A stretch of DNA of 64,000 nucleotides from Nioella sediminis (GCF_001879695.1 NZ_MNBL01000016.1:1-64000), one strand, 5' to 3'; counted from the stretch's first letter, positions 48,364 to 57,921 are shown. Numbers and translations: made by a program. Notes: generated by a model not told the origin, from the letters alone.

Positions 48364-48876
48364 TCAGGCGGCGCGGGCGGTCAGCACCTCATCGACGCGC
48401 TTCTGCGCCCCGGCCTCATCCATGCCGTTCACGGCAGCCAATTCGCGGGTAAGACGCTCCAGCGCCGCCTCATAAAGCTGACGCTCGGAATAGGACTGTT
48501 CGCGCTGATCATCGGCACGGTGCAGGTCGCGGACCACCTCGGCGATCGAAATCAGGTCGCCCGAATTGATCTTCTGTTCATATTCCTGCGCCCGGCGCGA
48601 CCACATGGCGCGCTTCACCCGGGCCTTGCCCTTGAGCGTATCCATGGCCTTCTTCACCACATCGGGGCTGGACAGCGAGCGCATCCCGACCTCGGTGGCT
48701 TTTGCCGTTGGCACCCGCAGGGTCATCTTGTCCTTCTCGAAGGAAATCACGAAAAGCTCGAGCGACAGCCCGGCGATTTCCTGTTCCTCGATGGACACGA
48801 TCTGCCCGACCCCATGCGCGGGGTAGACGACATAGTCGTTCGGGCGAAAGTCCTGCGATTTGCGCGATTTGCTCAT
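48364..48876 (-). CDS. carD: CarD/CdnL-family RNA polymerase-binding regulator
   Basis: 170 residues. N-terminal CarD/TRCF domain (DYVVYPAHGVGQIVSIEEQE, LELFVISFEKDKMTLRVPTA) that binds the RNA polymerase beta subunit, then a helical C-terminal domain with a basic stretch (RRAQEYEQKINSGDLISIAE) that contacts promoter DNA. In alphaproteobacteria CdnL stabilises open complexes at growth-related promoters. AAAGGAAAA precedes the ATG. Followed by its own terminator. Confidence 0.93.
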   Translation of the reverse strand: MSKSRKSQDFRPNDYVVYPAHGVGQIVSIEEQEIAGLSLELFVISFEKDKMTLRVPTAKATEVGMRSLSSPDVVKKAMDTLKGKARVKRAMWSRRAQEYEQKINSGDLISIAEVVRDLHRADDQREQSYSERQLYEAALERLTRELAAVNGMDEAGAQKRVDEVLTARAA

Positions 48877-49075
48877 ATGGTTTTCCTTTTACAACCCGGT
48901 CACGGGCGACAAAAACACCGCGAGGAAAGCGGGACTTTCCACTACGGGCTGTCATTCTTTGATTTCATGCGCGGTGTGGCACGACCGCGTCTTGTGCGTT
49001 CACGAGACATCCTTTGTAACAGGAATATAGCACAAAATTCGACCATTTCAAAGATTCGCAATGCAACTATCGCCA

Positions 49076-49100
49076 AAAGCCCTGTTTTCACAGGGTTTTG
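49076..49100 (-). terminator. Hairpin between fdxA and carD
   Basis: CCCTG (49080-49084), loop TTTTCA, CAGGG (49091-49095), with TTTTG on the + side and a weaker CTTTTGG on the - side. It could end fdxA transcripts about 60 bases past the stop. The rest of the 281-base gap (48877-49157) holds no gene and probably the carD promoter. Confidence 0.45.
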
Positions 49101-49157
49101 CCGCAGTGCAACATCACATTTGGCACCAGCAACGCCGCCGGCGCCGGGGCGAATCGG

Positions 49158-49493
49158 TCAGCCGCCCTCGCCCGGGGCTTCCGACAGAAGCGGCAGCTTG
49201 CCGTCCTTGCCGTCAAATTCCTCTGCCGTCGGCAGCGGATCCTTCTTGGAAACAATAACCGGCCACATCTCGGAATATTTCCGGTTCAGCTCCACCCATT
49301 TTTCCATGTCCGGCTCGGTATCGGGCCGAATCGCATCCGCCGGACATTCCGGTTCGCAGACGCCGCAATCGATGCATTCATCGGGATGAATGACGAGGAA
49401 GTTCTCCCCCTCGTAGAAGCAATCCACCGGGCATACCTCGACGCAGTCGGTGTATTTGCAGTTGATGCAGTTTTCGATCACGGCGTAGGTCAT
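49158..49493 (-). CDS. fdxA: 7Fe ferredoxin FdxA
   Basis: 111 residues. Electron carrier with one 3Fe-4S and one 4Fe-4S cluster: Cys at residues 9, 12, 17, 21 and 25 ([19 protein letters not shown]) and a second set at 40, 43, 46 and 50 ([13 protein letters not shown]). The C-terminal extension ([18 protein letters not shown]) is typical of FdxA. ATG 49493; the frame is open upstream to 49574 but the extra residues overlap the S4 gene and are not ferredoxin-like. Located between carD and the S4 gene. Confidence 0.95.
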   Translation of the reverse strand: MTYAVIENCINCKYTDCVEVCPVDCFYEGENFLVIHPDECIDCGVCEPECPADAIRPDTEPDMEKWVELNRKYSEMWPVIVSKKDPLPTAEEFDGKDGKLPLLSEAPGEGG

Positions 49494-49542
49494 GGCACTT
49501 CCGTTCAGCAACTCTGGGGCCGGTTTAATCCGGGCCGGGGCA

Positions 49543-49920
49543 TCATTCAAGCGGGCTGCGGCGTAAAGAACCAAGCGCCCGGCGATCCTTGCCCGAGGGC
49601 CGCCCCTTTCCCTCGTATGACGGGTTTTGCGGGACGGTTTCCTTGACCGGTGTCAAATCGTCATAGAGTTGTTGCGCTTCCGGGGCCGGTCCACGGCGTT
49701 CGCCAATGGCCACGACCCGCACAACCCGCACCTCGCGCCCCTGCGCGAAGGTCAGCACATCGCCGGGGCCGACCGTCACCGCAGGCTTGTGGACCTTCTG
49801 GGAATTCACCCGCACATGCCCACCTGACACGACGCGTGCGGCCAGGGTGCGAGTCTTGAAGAACCGCGCGTGCCACAGCCATTTGTCGAGCCGCAGCCGA
49901 GGGGTCGCCCCCTCGGTCAG
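49543..49920 (-). CDS. S4-domain RNA-binding protein (Hsp15-like), probable CTG start
   Basis: About 125 residues. The S4 domain [20 protein letters not shown] followed by [20 protein letters not shown] lies at the N-terminus. No ATG, GTG or TTG occurs in frame before this domain: the first GTG (49830) is in the middle of it (VVSGG), and a TAA stop lies about 50 bases upstream. CTG at 49920, reading (M)[13 protein letters not shown], has AAGGG eight bases upstream and overlaps the helicase stop as CTGA, where an ATGA would be expected. Hsp15-type proteins bind stalled 50S subunits; the C-terminal tail is variable. I infer CTG initiation rather than see proof. Confidence 0.75.
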   Translation of the reverse strand: MTEGATPRLRLDKWLWHARFFKTRTLAARVVSGGHVRVNSQKVHKPAVTVGPGDVLTFAQGREVRVVRVVAIGERRGPAPEAQQLYDDLTPVKETVPQNPSYEGKGRPSGKDRRALGSLRRSPLE

Positions 49921-52745
49921 GAGTTGCCCTTGAGCCCCGCCAGCGCCTGCGCGAACGGGTTATCGGGGTCGATCTTCTTCTCGCGACGCTCGGGCTTGGC
50001 CGAATAGGACTTGGGCTTGTCATTGCGGGGCCCCTTGGGTCCGCCTTTGCCCTGCGGCTTGCCTTTGCCACGCGGCTTGCCGCCCTGTTTGCCACCCTCG
50101 CGGCGCGGGCCTTGCGGGCCGGTCCGGCGGCGGGGTGCCCAGGTGAAGGTGTAGAAGGTCTCCATCTCGGGCTCAGCCGCCTCGGCGCTGCCCTCATCCG
50201 GTAGTTCAACGGGCGCGTCCGCCGGGGTTTCGACGGGGGCCTCGACCGGCGCTTCGACAGGCGTCTCTGCAGGGGTCTCGGCAGGTGCCTCGGGCGCTTC
50301 CGCAGGCGCATCGCCCGGCACTTCGGCGGGGGCCTCAGGCTCACCACCCGCAGCGGCAGGGGCCGCTTTCACCTTGGCGCGTTCACCCTTCTCGGCGGCA
50401 TAGCCAAGCCCGCCCATCAGATCGGCGAACTGATCGAGCGTCATGCCGGTGATTGACAGCATGTCGGCGGTTGCCTCGAACCCGCCCCGGCTGTCCTGCT
50501 GGCGCAGCATGTCGGCCAGGCGTTCCAGCATGTCGATGCGGATCGCGCGGGCGCCGGCAAGGCGATAGCCCGAATTGGTGTAATATTCGCGCGGCGCGCC
50601 CTCGACGGCAGGGATCGTCACCAGACCCGGTGGCGGGCTTTCGTGGAACTCGTCATGGTCATTGGCCAGACCCCACAGCACCAGACGCAGCCGTGTGGGC
50701 GCGGGTTTCAGCAGCAGCTGCTGGAAAATCGTGAACTGACCGAAGCGGACACCATGCTTGCGCAGCAACCCGCGCGCGTCCTGATCGAGCGCCTTCACGT
50801 CCTCGGCCACCTCGGCGCGCGGCAGCACGCCCAGCGCTTCGACCAGACGGAAGGCAAAGCCGCGGGCCAGCCCAGTGATCGCCTCGTCGCGCGACATCGC
50901 CAGCAACGGCTCGAACAGGGTCGCCACCTTGCGGTCGATGAAATGCTGCAACCGGCGCTGCACCTTCTGCATCACCTCGGGGCCGGCTTCGTCATCCACG
51001 AAGGCTTCGGCCACGGGCTTCAGAGGCTCCGCCCCCTTCACCAGCTTGCCAATCGCCTGGTCGCCCCACATCAGGCCACCCTGTTCGGTAAAGTCGAACT
51101 CCGTATCGGGGGCGTTGTAGAACCGGTCGGCGCGCAAGTGGAATTCGGGCCGCAAAGCCGCAACCGCCGCCTGGCGCAGCGTCTTTGCCTCATCCGGGGT
51201 TGCGCTGGCATCCTGCCGGAAGCGGAACCCTTCCAGACGGCCGACGAATTCGCCTTCAACCGTCACTTCACCCTTGTCGTTCACGTCGGCCACAAGGCCC
51301 TCCTTCTGCTTCAACCGGCGCATCAATACTCTTGTGCGCCGGTCAACAAATCTTTGGGTCAGACGTTCATGCAGAGCATCTGACAGGCGGTCTTCTACGG
51401 CACGCGTGGCTCCGCGCCAATGGCTTTCGTCATCAACCCAGCCGGAACGTTGCGCCACATAGGTCCATGTGCGGATATAGGCCAATCGTTTCGAGAGCGT
51501 GTCAATGTCGCCATCTGTCCGGTCCAGACGCTTCACCTGACGGGCCATCCAGTCATCCGGTACCCGGCCCACCCCGTGCAGGAATTCGTAAATCCGCGCC
51601 AGCAGGGTCGCGTGTTCGGCGTGGCTGATGCCCCGGAAGTCGGGGATACAGCAGATATCCCACAACAGGCGCACATCCTTCGCGCCGCTGATCCGGTCGG
51701 CCATTTCCGGCATCGCCGCGATGGTCTTGAGCGCGCGGATATCGTCGGCCTCGCGCGCACGGGTCAGCCATTCATCCTCCGCCGGGGCCTCCAGCGAGGC
51801 AATCAGCCGGTCCACGGTGCCGAACGCCATCCGCGCATTGCGCCAGAACAGCTTGCCCACGGGCCGGAAGGAATGGTTGGTGATCGCCTCGACCACCTCA
51901 TCCTCCAACGGACTGGCCTCGCCCGTCACCCCGAACGTCCCCGGCTGCGTATGCCGCCCGGCACGGCCCGCGATCTGGGCCAGTTCATTGGGCGCCAGCA
52001 TCCGCATCTTGCGCCCGTCGAACTTGCGCAGGCCCGAAAAGGCCACATGCCGAATATCGAGATTGAGCCCCATCCCGATGGCATCCGTCGCCACCAGGTA
52101 ATCCACGTCGCCGTTCTGGTAGAGCTCCACCTGCGCGTTCCGCGTGCGTGGGCTAAGCGCCCCCATCACCACGGCGGCCCCGCCCCGCTGTCGGCGCAGC
52201 AATTCAGCAATCGCATAGACATTCTCGACCGAGAACCCCACGATCGCCGCCCGCGTCACCATCCGGCTGATCTTCTTCGATCCGGTATAAGTCAGCTCCG
52301 AAAACCGCTCCCGCCGCATGAACTGCGCACCCGGAACCAGCGCCGCAATCGCGCTGCGCATGGTGTCAGAGCCGAGGAACAGCGTCTCATGCAGCCCCCG
52401 CGCGTGCAGCAGCCGGTCGGTAAAGACATGCCCCCGCTCGGGGTCCGCACACAGCTGGATTTCATCAACCGCCAGGAAATCGCAGCCCATGCCCGTGGGC
52501 ATCGCCTCGACCGTGCAGACCCAGTATTGGGCGCTATCCGGCACGATCCGTTCCTCGCCGGTGATCAGCGCCACCACGCGCGGCCCGCGCAGCGCGACGA
52601 TCCGGTCATAGACCTCGCGCGCCAACAACCTCAAAGGCAGACCAATAACCCCCGTGCGATGCGCCAGCATCCGCTCGATGGCGTAATGAGTCTTGCCGGT
52701 ATTGGTCGGCCCGAGAACGGCCGTGATGCGCCCCTGGCGTTGCAT
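49917..52745 (-). CDS. SUV3-like DEAD/DExH-box RNA helicase
   Basis: 942 residues. Walker A AVLGPTNTGKTHYAIERMLA at residues 9-28, Walker B-like FLAVDEIQLCAD, helicase C-terminal motifs (VDYLVATDAIGMGLNLDIRH, NELAQIAGRAGRH) as in mitochondrial SUV3, which works with RNA degradation enzymes. After a helical middle region, residues about 796-858 are Pro/Ala/Glu/Thr repeats (APAETPAETPVEAPVEAP), and about 870-925 a Gly/Lys/Arg-rich basic tail suited to binding RNA. Cytoplasmic. Directly upstream of the S4 gene, overlapping it by four bases. Confidence 0.9.
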   Translation of the reverse strand: MQRQGRITAVLGPTNTGKTHYAIERMLAHRTGVIGLPLRLLAREVYDRIVALRGPRVVALITGEERIVPDSAQYWVCTVEAMPTGMGCDFLAVDEIQLCADPERGHVFTDRLLHARGLHETLFLGSDTMRSAIAALVPGAQFMRRERFSELTYTGSKKISRMVTRAAIVGFSVENVYAIAELLRRQRGGAAVVMGALSPRTRNAQVELYQNGDVDYLVATDAIGMGLNLDIRHVAFSGLRKFDGRKMRMLAPNELAQIAGRAGRHTQPGTFGVTGEASPLEDEVVEAITNHSFRPVGKLFWRNARMAFGTVDRLIASLEAPAEDEWLTRAREADDIRALKTIAAMPEMADRISGAKDVRLLWDICCIPDFRGISHAEHATLLARIYEFLHGVGRVPDDWMARQVKRLDRTDGDIDTLSKRLAYIRTWTYVAQRSGWVDDESHWRGATRAVEDRLSDALHERLTQRFVDRRTRVLMRRLKQKEGLVADVNDKGEVTVEGEFVGRLEGFRFRQDASATPDEAKTLRQAAVAALRPEFHLRADRFYNAPDTEFDFTEQGGLMWGDQAIGKLVKGAEPLKPVAEAFVDDEAGPEVMQKVQRRLQHFIDRKVATLFEPLLAMSRDEAITGLARGFAFRLVEALGVLPRAEVAEDVKALDQDARGLLRKHGVRFGQFTIFQQLLLKPAPTRLRLVLWGLANDHDEFHESPPPGLVTIPAVEGAPREYYTNSGYRLAGARAIRIDMLERLADMLRQQDSRGGFEATADMLSITGMTLDQFADLMGGLGYAAEKGERAKVKAAPAAAGGEPEAPAEVPGDAPAEAPEAPAETPAETPVEAPVEAPVETPADAPVELPDEGSAEAAEPEMETFYTFTWAPRRRTGPQGPRREGGKQGGKPRGKGKPQGKGGPKGPRNDKPKSYSAKPERREKKIDPDNPFAQALAGLKGNS

Positions 52746-52783
52746 GGTTCTGCTCTGTCGCCCTTCACTCGGGATCGCGGTAC

Positions 52784-53344
52784 TTAAAGGGCGGTGCCCT
52801 CGGTCGCCCGTTCCAGCCGGGCTATGGCACCATGTAGGTCGGCGCGGTGCGGATGTATAGCGAAGGCGGCACGATAAGCGGCAAGTGCGGCCTCCTGATC
52901 ACCAACTTCTTCCAGAATCGCCCCGATTCCGGCCAGAGCCCCGTAGTGGCGCGGCTCCAGCACCAGAACATGGCGCAGATCGTCCAGCGCCGGCCCGATC
53001 AGCCCGGCAAGGAAATAGGCAATCGCGCGGCTGTTATAGCCCTCTGCGAACTCCGGCGCGTGGTCGGTCAGGGCGGTCAGATGGTCAATCGCCGCCTCGA
53101 AATCCTGTTCCTCAATCGCGTCCTGCCCGCGCCGCAGTAGCAGATCGGCAGAAGCCGAGCCTGACAGGCTCAACTGGATCTCGATATCGCGTTCCACCGT
53201 TTCCCAGTTTGTAGTGCCGGGGTCGGCCAGTTGCCGGAACAGCTCGTCCAGTTGATCGGCAACGCCCTGCCCCGGCAGCAGCCACAGACACAAGGCAATG
53301 GCTGCCGTCACGACACTGTTGTATGTTGAACGCATATTCCGCAT
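52784..53344 (-). CDS. Secreted tetratricopeptide repeat protein
   Basis: 186 residues. N-terminus NSVVTAAIALCLWLLPGQGVAD reads as a signal peptide, then about three TPR units (SADLLLRRGQDAIEEQDFEA, AEGYNSRAIAYFLAGLIGPA, YGALAGIGAILEEVGDQEAA). Likely a periplasmic protein-interaction scaffold; partner unknown. Start choice is unsure: ATGs at 53365, 53350 and 53335 are also in frame; 53344 has GGGA six bases upstream. It lies 38 bases before the helicase gene on the same strand and is divergent from the SCP2 gene. Confidence 0.8.
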   Translation of the reverse strand: MRNMRSTYNSVVTAAIALCLWLLPGQGVADQLDELFRQLADPGTTNWETVERDIEIQLSLSGSASADLLLRRGQDAIEEQDFEAAIDHLTALTDHAPEFAEGYNSRAIAYFLAGLIGPALDDLRHVLVLEPRHYGALAGIGAILEEVGDQEAALAAYRAAFAIHPHRADLHGAIARLERATEGTAL

Positions 53345-53420
53345 GGTCATTCCCGAACTTAGCATCTGGGGCCGGTCATTCCAGTGATTTCCGGCCTGAA
53401 ACTGACGAAGGACGCATCAC

Positions 53421-53714
53421 ATGAGCGAGATCATCACAGCAGCCGTGGCCGCACTTTCCGAAAAACTGTCGGGCGGCTTTGACGGCACCGCGAAATTCTC
53501 CATCGACGGCGAAGGCGCGATCATGGTCGACGGCAGCGGCGTGCGTGCCGCCGATGACAGCGACGAGGCCGACGTGACCCTGTCTGCCGACGCCGACACC
53601 TTTCAGGAGATTCTGTCGGGCGAGTTGAACCCGACCTCCGCCTTCATGGGTGGGCGCCTGCGCCTTGACGGCGACATGGGCACCGCCATGCGTCTGGGTG
53701 GCCTTCTGGGATAA
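53421..53714 (+). CDS. SCP2 sterol-binding domain protein
   Basis: 97 residues forming one SCP2 domain: KLSGGFDGTAKFSIDGEGAI, VTLSADADTFQEILSGELNP and AFMGGRLRLDGDMGTAMRLG are typical. SCP2 proteins bind lipids or acyl-CoA in a hydrophobic tunnel; in bacteria this class is of unknown use. It ends six bases before the lysophospholipase-like gene, so the two probably form a small lipid-related operon. Confidence 0.9.
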   Translation: MSEIITAAVAALSEKLSGGFDGTAKFSIDGEGAIMVDGSGVRAADDSDEADVTLSADADTFQEILSGELNPTSAFMGGRLRLDGDMGTAMRLGGLLG

Positions 53715-53720
53715 GCAACG

Positions 53721-54665
53721 ATGGAACCGGCCCCGTTTCTTCAGGATATCGCCGAAGGTCCCGAAGGGGCCAATGCCTACTGGCTTCGCGCCAGGGACGG
53801 CACGCGCCTGCGCGTGGGCGTCTGGCCGGCGGGACCCAAGGGCACCATCCTGATGTTTCCGGGCCGGACCGAATATATCGAGAAATACGGCCGCCTCGCG
53901 CGGGAATTCGCGGGGCTCGGCTATGGCATGCTGGCGATGGATTGGCGCGGTCAGGGCCTGTCCGACCGGCCAGCGCATCGCCGCGACATGGGCCATGTGG
54001 TCAGCTTCGATGAATACCGCGAAGACGTGGACGCCCTGCGCGCCGTGCTCGACCAACTCGACCTGCCGAAACCCTGGTTCCTTCTGGGCCATTCCATGGG
54101 CGGCGCGATCGGTCTGCGGGCGATCTATGACGGGCTGCCGGTGTCGGGCGTGATCTTTTCCTCACCGATGTGGGGCATCCGCATGTCGGGCTTCCTCAAG
54201 GCGATTTCCGGCGTGGTCATGGGACTGTCCAAACCGTTCGGGCTGGACAAGAACTTTGCCCCCACCACCGGCCCCGCCACCGCGATGGAATACAACGACA
54301 ACCCGCTGACCAATGACCGGGACATGTTCAACTACATGGAAGGTCAGGTCGCCAAACACCCGGAACTGGCGCTCGGCGGCCCCTCGATCCGGTGGGTCAA
54401 TGCAGCGCTGGAAGAAACCGCCGCGCTGATGGAGATGGACCCGCCCGATATGCCGATGTTGGTGTTTCTGGGCAGCGATGAACGCATCGTCGAACCGCCT
54501 GCCATCCACACCCGCGCCGCAAGCTGGCCGGACAGCCGGTTGCAGCAGATCGACGGCGGGCGGCACGAGATCCTGATGGAGGGCGACGCGATGCGCGGCC
54601 CGGTGGTGAAGATGATCGCCGACTGGTGCGCCGAGGTGCTGACCGTCAAACGCAAGACCGGCTAA
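53721..54665 (+). CDS. Lysophospholipase-like alpha/beta hydrolase (serine aminopeptidase S33 fold)
   Basis: 314 residues. Monoglyceride lipase / lysophospholipase L2-type hydrolase: MLAMDWRGQGLSDRP, nucleophile elbow LLGHSMGGAIGLRAI (Ser about residue 118), DERIVEPPA (acid) and GGRHEILME (catalytic His). No signal peptide, so cytoplasmic or membrane-associated. Six bases after the SCP2 gene, which could present its lipid substrate (inference). Confidence 0.87.
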   Translation: MEPAPFLQDIAEGPEGANAYWLRARDGTRLRVGVWPAGPKGTILMFPGRTEYIEKYGRLAREFAGLGYGMLAMDWRGQGLSDRPAHRRDMGHVVSFDEYREDVDALRAVLDQLDLPKPWFLLGHSMGGAIGLRAIYDGLPVSGVIFSSPMWGIRMSGFLKAISGVVMGLSKPFGLDKNFAPTTGPATAMEYNDNPLTNDRDMFNYMEGQVAKHPELALGGPSIRWVNAALEETAALMEMDPPDMPMLVFLGSDERIVEPPAIHTRAASWPDSRLQQIDGGRHEILMEGDAMRGPVVKMIADWCAEVLTVKRKTG

Positions 54666-54735
54666 GCCGTCTGCCCGCACAGCTTCTGCCAGCTCAGAAA
54701 CCAGTGCCTGTACCCGCCATCTGTCTGCACGCCCG

Positions 54736-54776
54736 GTGTACGGGGGGTGTACAGGGGGTGTACGCATGGCACCCCC
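54736..54776 (+). repeat. GTGTAC array phased at 11 bp, copy 2
   Basis: GTGTAC at 54736, 54747 and 54758, exactly 11 bp apart with G-rich spacers, then GGCACCCCCC. It is the same design as copy 1 at 5145. It lies between the convergent hydrolase and lolD genes rather than before a start, which argues against a promoter role for the family. Confidence 0.6.
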
Positions 54777-54782
54777 CTGTTT

Positions 54783-55475
54783 TCAGCCCTCGGGCTGCGC
54801 CACCAGCACCCCGTCCTGAAGGTGCAGAACCCGGTCCATCCGGGCGGCAAGCTCCAGGTTGTGGGTGGCAATCAGTGCCCCCATCCCGGTTTCCCTGACC
54901 AGCGTCAAAAGCGCGTCGAAGACCACGTCTGCAGTGCCGGGGTCGAGGTTTCCTGTTGGCTCATCTGCAAGCAAAATCAATGGCTTGTTTGCCAGGGCCC
55001 GACAGAAGGCCACGCGCTGTTGTTCGCCGCCAGACAGCGCCGCGGGCCGGTGATCGGCGCGGTTTTCCAGCCCCACGCGCGCCAGCAGCTCCGCCGCCCG
55101 CGCCTCTGCCTCAGCTCGCGGGATGCCATTGGCCAGCTGCGGCAGGATGACGTTTTCGGCGGCGGTGAACTCCGGCAGTAGATGGTGAAATTGATAAATA
55201 AATCCAACACCTTGCCGCCGCGCCGTCGTGCGTGCCCGGTCCCTTGCGCGGGTCAGGTCATCGCCCCCGATTCGCACTGTTCCGGCATCCGCCGTATCGA
55301 GCAGCCCCGCGATATGCAGCAGCGTCGACTTCCCCGCCCCAGAGGGCGCCACCAACGCCACCACTTCGCCCGGCTGAATGGCCACGGACGCACCCCGCAG
55401 CACCCGGATTTCCCCTGGTTTTCCAAGCTTGTAGCCCTTCTCGATCCCATCGAGGTCCAGCACCGGATCACTCAT
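54783..55475 (-). CDS. lolD: Lipoprotein-releasing ABC transporter ATPase
   Basis: 230 residues. Powers release of outer-membrane lipoproteins from the inner membrane to LolA. Walker [21 protein letters not shown] at about residues 43-62, signature [15 protein letters not shown], Walker [20 protein letters not shown] 55475 lies inside the end of lolC (eight-base overlap), so the two are co-translated. Confidence 0.95.
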   Translation of the reverse strand: MSDPVLDLDGIEKGYKLGKPGEIRVLRGASVAIQPGEVVALVAPSGAGKSTLLHIAGLLDTADAGTVRIGGDDLTRARDRARTTARRQGVGFIYQFHHLLPEFTAAENVILPQLANGIPRAEAEARAAELLARVGLENRADHRPAALSGGEQQRVAFCRALANKPLILLADEPTGNLDPGTADVVFDALLTLVRETGMGALIATHNLELAARMDRVLHLQDGVLVAQPEG

Positions 55476-56754
55476 AACGCAGCGCCTCCACCGGGTTCAT
55501 CCGCGCCGCCCGCCGGGCCGGGAATATGGTGATCACGAACGACAGCCCAAGCGACAGCGTCACCGCCGACAACACGTCGCTAAGTTCCAGCCGCGCCGGT
55601 AGCGTCGAGAGGAACCGCACCGACGGGTCCCAGACCCCGCCCCCCGCCATCCAGTTCACGGCGGCGAAAATGGGGTCGATCCAGATCGCGAAGGCGCAGC
55701 CAAGGGCGACGCCCGCCAGAGTTCCCGCGACGCCGATGGAGGAGCCGCAGATGAAGAAAACCCTTAGAATTGAACCCTCTGACAGCCCCATGGTGCGCAG
55801 GATGCCGATGTCGCGGCTCTTGTTTTTCACCAGCATGATCAGGCCGGACACAATGTTCATGGTGGCAATCAGGACGAGGATCGAGAGGATGATGAACATC
55901 ACGTTATCCTCCATCTGCAAGGCCCGCAGAAACGCGCCGGAACTGTCGCGCCAGGTCCAGATGATCACGTCGGCCTCAGCCGCGCGGGTCAGGGGAATGA
56001 CCATGTTCAGGACGGTATCGGGGTCCGCCACGCTGACCTCGATCTCATCGGCCACCTCGTCGCGGTTGAAATAGGTCTGCGCCTCGTCAAACGGCATATA
56101 GATGCGAATGCGATCTATGTCGTAACGCCCAACCTGAAAGATATAGGTTACTTCATAGGCGCTGATCCTTGGGCTGGTGCCAAAGGCCGTACGCGCACCA
56201 TCAGGGGAAATCAGGCGGATGCGGTCGCCCACGCTGACGCCCAGTTCCCGCGCCACGCCGACGCCCAAAGCCACGCCATAGGGAAAGTCGCTGAGCGTGC
56301 CATAGGCCAGTTCCGGGTTGGCGACCAGGGGCACCTCATCCAGATTTTCCGGCGTAATTCCAATGACTTCCACACCCGCATTGCGCCCGTTCGCAGTGGC
56401 CATGACCTGCCCGCGAATGACCGGGAAGGCGCTGGTGACGCCCTCAACGCCGCGCAGCCGTTCGGCAATGGCATCGTAGTCGGACAGCACCCGCAGGCTG
56501 CGCCCGCCCTCCACCTGCCGGCCCACCGGGATCACGCTGGCATGGGGGTTCGCGCCCAGGATGGTGCCGACGAATTCATGCCGGAACCCGGCGCGCACCG
56601 AGAGCGTGGCAATCAGCGCCATCACCGCCAGCATGATGCCTAGGAAGCTGATCCAGGTCATCACGCTGACCCCGCCTTCGGCGCGCTTGGCACGGATATA
56701 GCGCCAGGCGATCATGAACTCGAACCGGGCGAAGGGCTTGGGCGGGGTTGGCAT
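55468..56754 (-). CDS. lolC: Lipoprotein-releasing ABC transporter permease
   Basis: 428 residues. LolC/E family: N-terminal [20 protein letters not shown], first TM ([20 protein letters not shown]), a large periplasmic MacB-like domain (about 50-270), and three C-terminal helices ([60 protein letters not shown]). Only one permease gene is present, so the transporter would be a homodimer (LolF-like) unless a second copy lies elsewhere. ATG 56754 follows AGGAGC. Confidence 0.94.
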   Translation of the reverse strand: MPTPPKPFARFEFMIAWRYIRAKRAEGGVSVMTWISFLGIMLAVMALIATLSVRAGFRHEFVGTILGANPHASVIPVGRQVEGGRSLRVLSDYDAIAERLRGVEGVTSAFPVIRGQVMATANGRNAGVEVIGITPENLDEVPLVANPELAYGTLSDFPYGVALGVGVARELGVSVGDRIRLISPDGARTAFGTSPRISAYEVTYIFQVGRYDIDRIRIYMPFDEAQTYFNRDEVADEIEVSVADPDTVLNMVIPLTRAAEADVIIWTWRDSSGAFLRALQMEDNVMFIILSILVLIATMNIVSGLIMLVKNKSRDIGILRTMGLSEGSILRVFFICGSSIGVAGTLAGVALGCAFAIWIDPIFAAVNWMAGGGVWDPSVRFLSTLPARLELSDVLSAVTLSLGLSFVITIFPARRAARMNPVEALRYE

Positions 56755-56850
56755 GGCTGCTCCTGTCTTGCGCCGCTGGTGGCTCGGGCGCTTGGGGCGC
56801 AGGTTAGCGCAAGGCGCGGGCAGCGGAAACCGCCCATTCACATGCCCGTT

Positions 56851-57345
56851 TCACGTTTCGGCGACAGGCCGCCGCCGCATCAAACGGCCCAAGCCGGACA
56901 GGAACAGAGCCAGCAGGCCATAGCCACCCACAAACCCTACCCCGGCGAAGCCCGCGCCACTGGCGGTCAGCGGCAGGGCCGGGCGGAAATCCTCCAACGC
57001 GCGGCGGCCGATTTCGGTGTCCAACCGGGCGGGCAGCAAGAGGGCGCGTTCCACCGGCCCCGCCGCGCGCAGCAGCGTCAGGTCAGAGGACAAGGCCTCA
57101 TACCGTGTGATCGTGCGGGTCATGTCGGCATTGCGGGCGGCGAGGAAGGTTGACCCGGACAGCTCCGCCAGCGCCTCCTCCCGTGTCAGCCCTGCGGATT
57201 GGGCGGAGCGGTCGAAGTCGGCCACCACGACCGACAGTTCATCCACCGCGCCCGCCAGCCGTTGCACATAATGCTGCGACGCCTCGGGGAACTGCGCCAT
57301 CGCGCCCGCGCCTGCCAGTCCGGCGGCCAGTGCCAGTAATCTCAT
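56851..57345 (-). CDS. DUF2937 family protein
   Basis: 164 residues. N-terminal hydrophobic segment MRLLALAAGLAGAGAMAQFP (signal peptide or anchor), helical middle with SQHYVQRLAGAVDELSVVVA and LTREEALAELSGSTF, and a C-terminal TM helix (VGFVGGYGLLALFLSGLGRL) before RRRPVAET. Matches the DUF2937 pattern I know from proteobacteria; function unknown. About 95 bases upstream of lolC on the same strand; divergent from the first secreted paralogue. Confidence 0.82.
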   Translation of the reverse strand: MRLLALAAGLAGAGAMAQFPEASQHYVQRLAGAVDELSVVVADFDRSAQSAGLTREEALAELSGSTFLAARNADMTRTITRYEALSSDLTLLRAAGPVERALLLPARLDTEIGRRALEDFRPALPLTASGAGFAGVGFVGGYGLLALFLSGLGRLMRRRPVAET

Positions 57346-57438
57346 GGGTCTGCCTGTTCTCTGCTTTTTGGCCAGCATAACACAGGGCGGCCCCATCTGT
57401 TGAGGCCCCTGCCCGGCCCCGGCGAAACCCTGCCGCCT

Positions 57439-57528
57439 GCATATTGGGGGATCGACCTCATGCCCCGCGTGGCCTCCCTCCGGCACAACTGGGTCATCGA
57501 AACACAGCATCCTACAGGAGACACCAAG
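57439..57528 (+). repeat. Duplicated leader, copy 1
   Basis: The 90 bases before the first small secreted gene share with 58020-58117 the block GCATATTGGGGGATCGACC, then CATGCCCCG, CCGGCACAAC and TCATCGAAACAC, and a ribosome site. It probably contains the promoter and 5' UTR of each unit. Confidence 0.7.
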
Positions 57529-57921
57529 ATGACCTTCAAGACCTTCACCAAAGCCGCCCTCGCCGCCGCTGCCCTCGCCGCCACCGCCACAACTGCCAGT
57601 GCCTGGGGCTTTGATATCTGCGAGGATGTCACGATGCGCCTCAACAACAATTCCGGTCAGGCGATCGAAATCTACGACCTCGATTATTACGATTTCGGCC
57701 AGAGCATCTGGCGGTCTGAGCCCCTGCCCGACCGCGTCATTCAGAACGGCGGCAGCTTCTCCTTCACCCGCAACTTGGAAGATGTGGAAAACGCCCAGAC
57801 AATGCTGCGCTTCCGCTACCGCGCCACGAACAGCCAGGGCCGGTGGGAAAGCGGCTATGTGGCGCAGAGCAACACCTTCACCTGCCGCCACAACCGGTCC
57901 GTCACCGTCAGCGTTCGCTGA
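57529..57921 (+). CDS. Small secreted protein, tandem paralogue 1
   Basis: 130 residues. Signal peptide FTKAALAAAALAATATTASA, cleaved before WGFDICEDV. The mature part (about 105 residues) is aromatic-rich, with beta-strand-like stretches (AIEIYDLDYYDFGQSIWRSE, LRFRYRATNSQGRWESGYVA) and just two cysteines, in DICEDV and NTFTCRHN, that probably pair. I recognise no known family. The next gene is a close paralogue of the same length. AGGAG lies eight bases before the ATG, and a hairpin with a T-run follows the stop. Confidence 0.85.
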   Translation: MTFKTFTKAALAAAALAATATTASAWGFDICEDVTMRLNNNSGQAIEIYDLDYYDFGQSIWRSEPLPDRVIQNGGSFSFTRNLEDVENAQTMLRFRYRATNSQGRWESGYVAQSNTFTCRHNRSVTVSVR

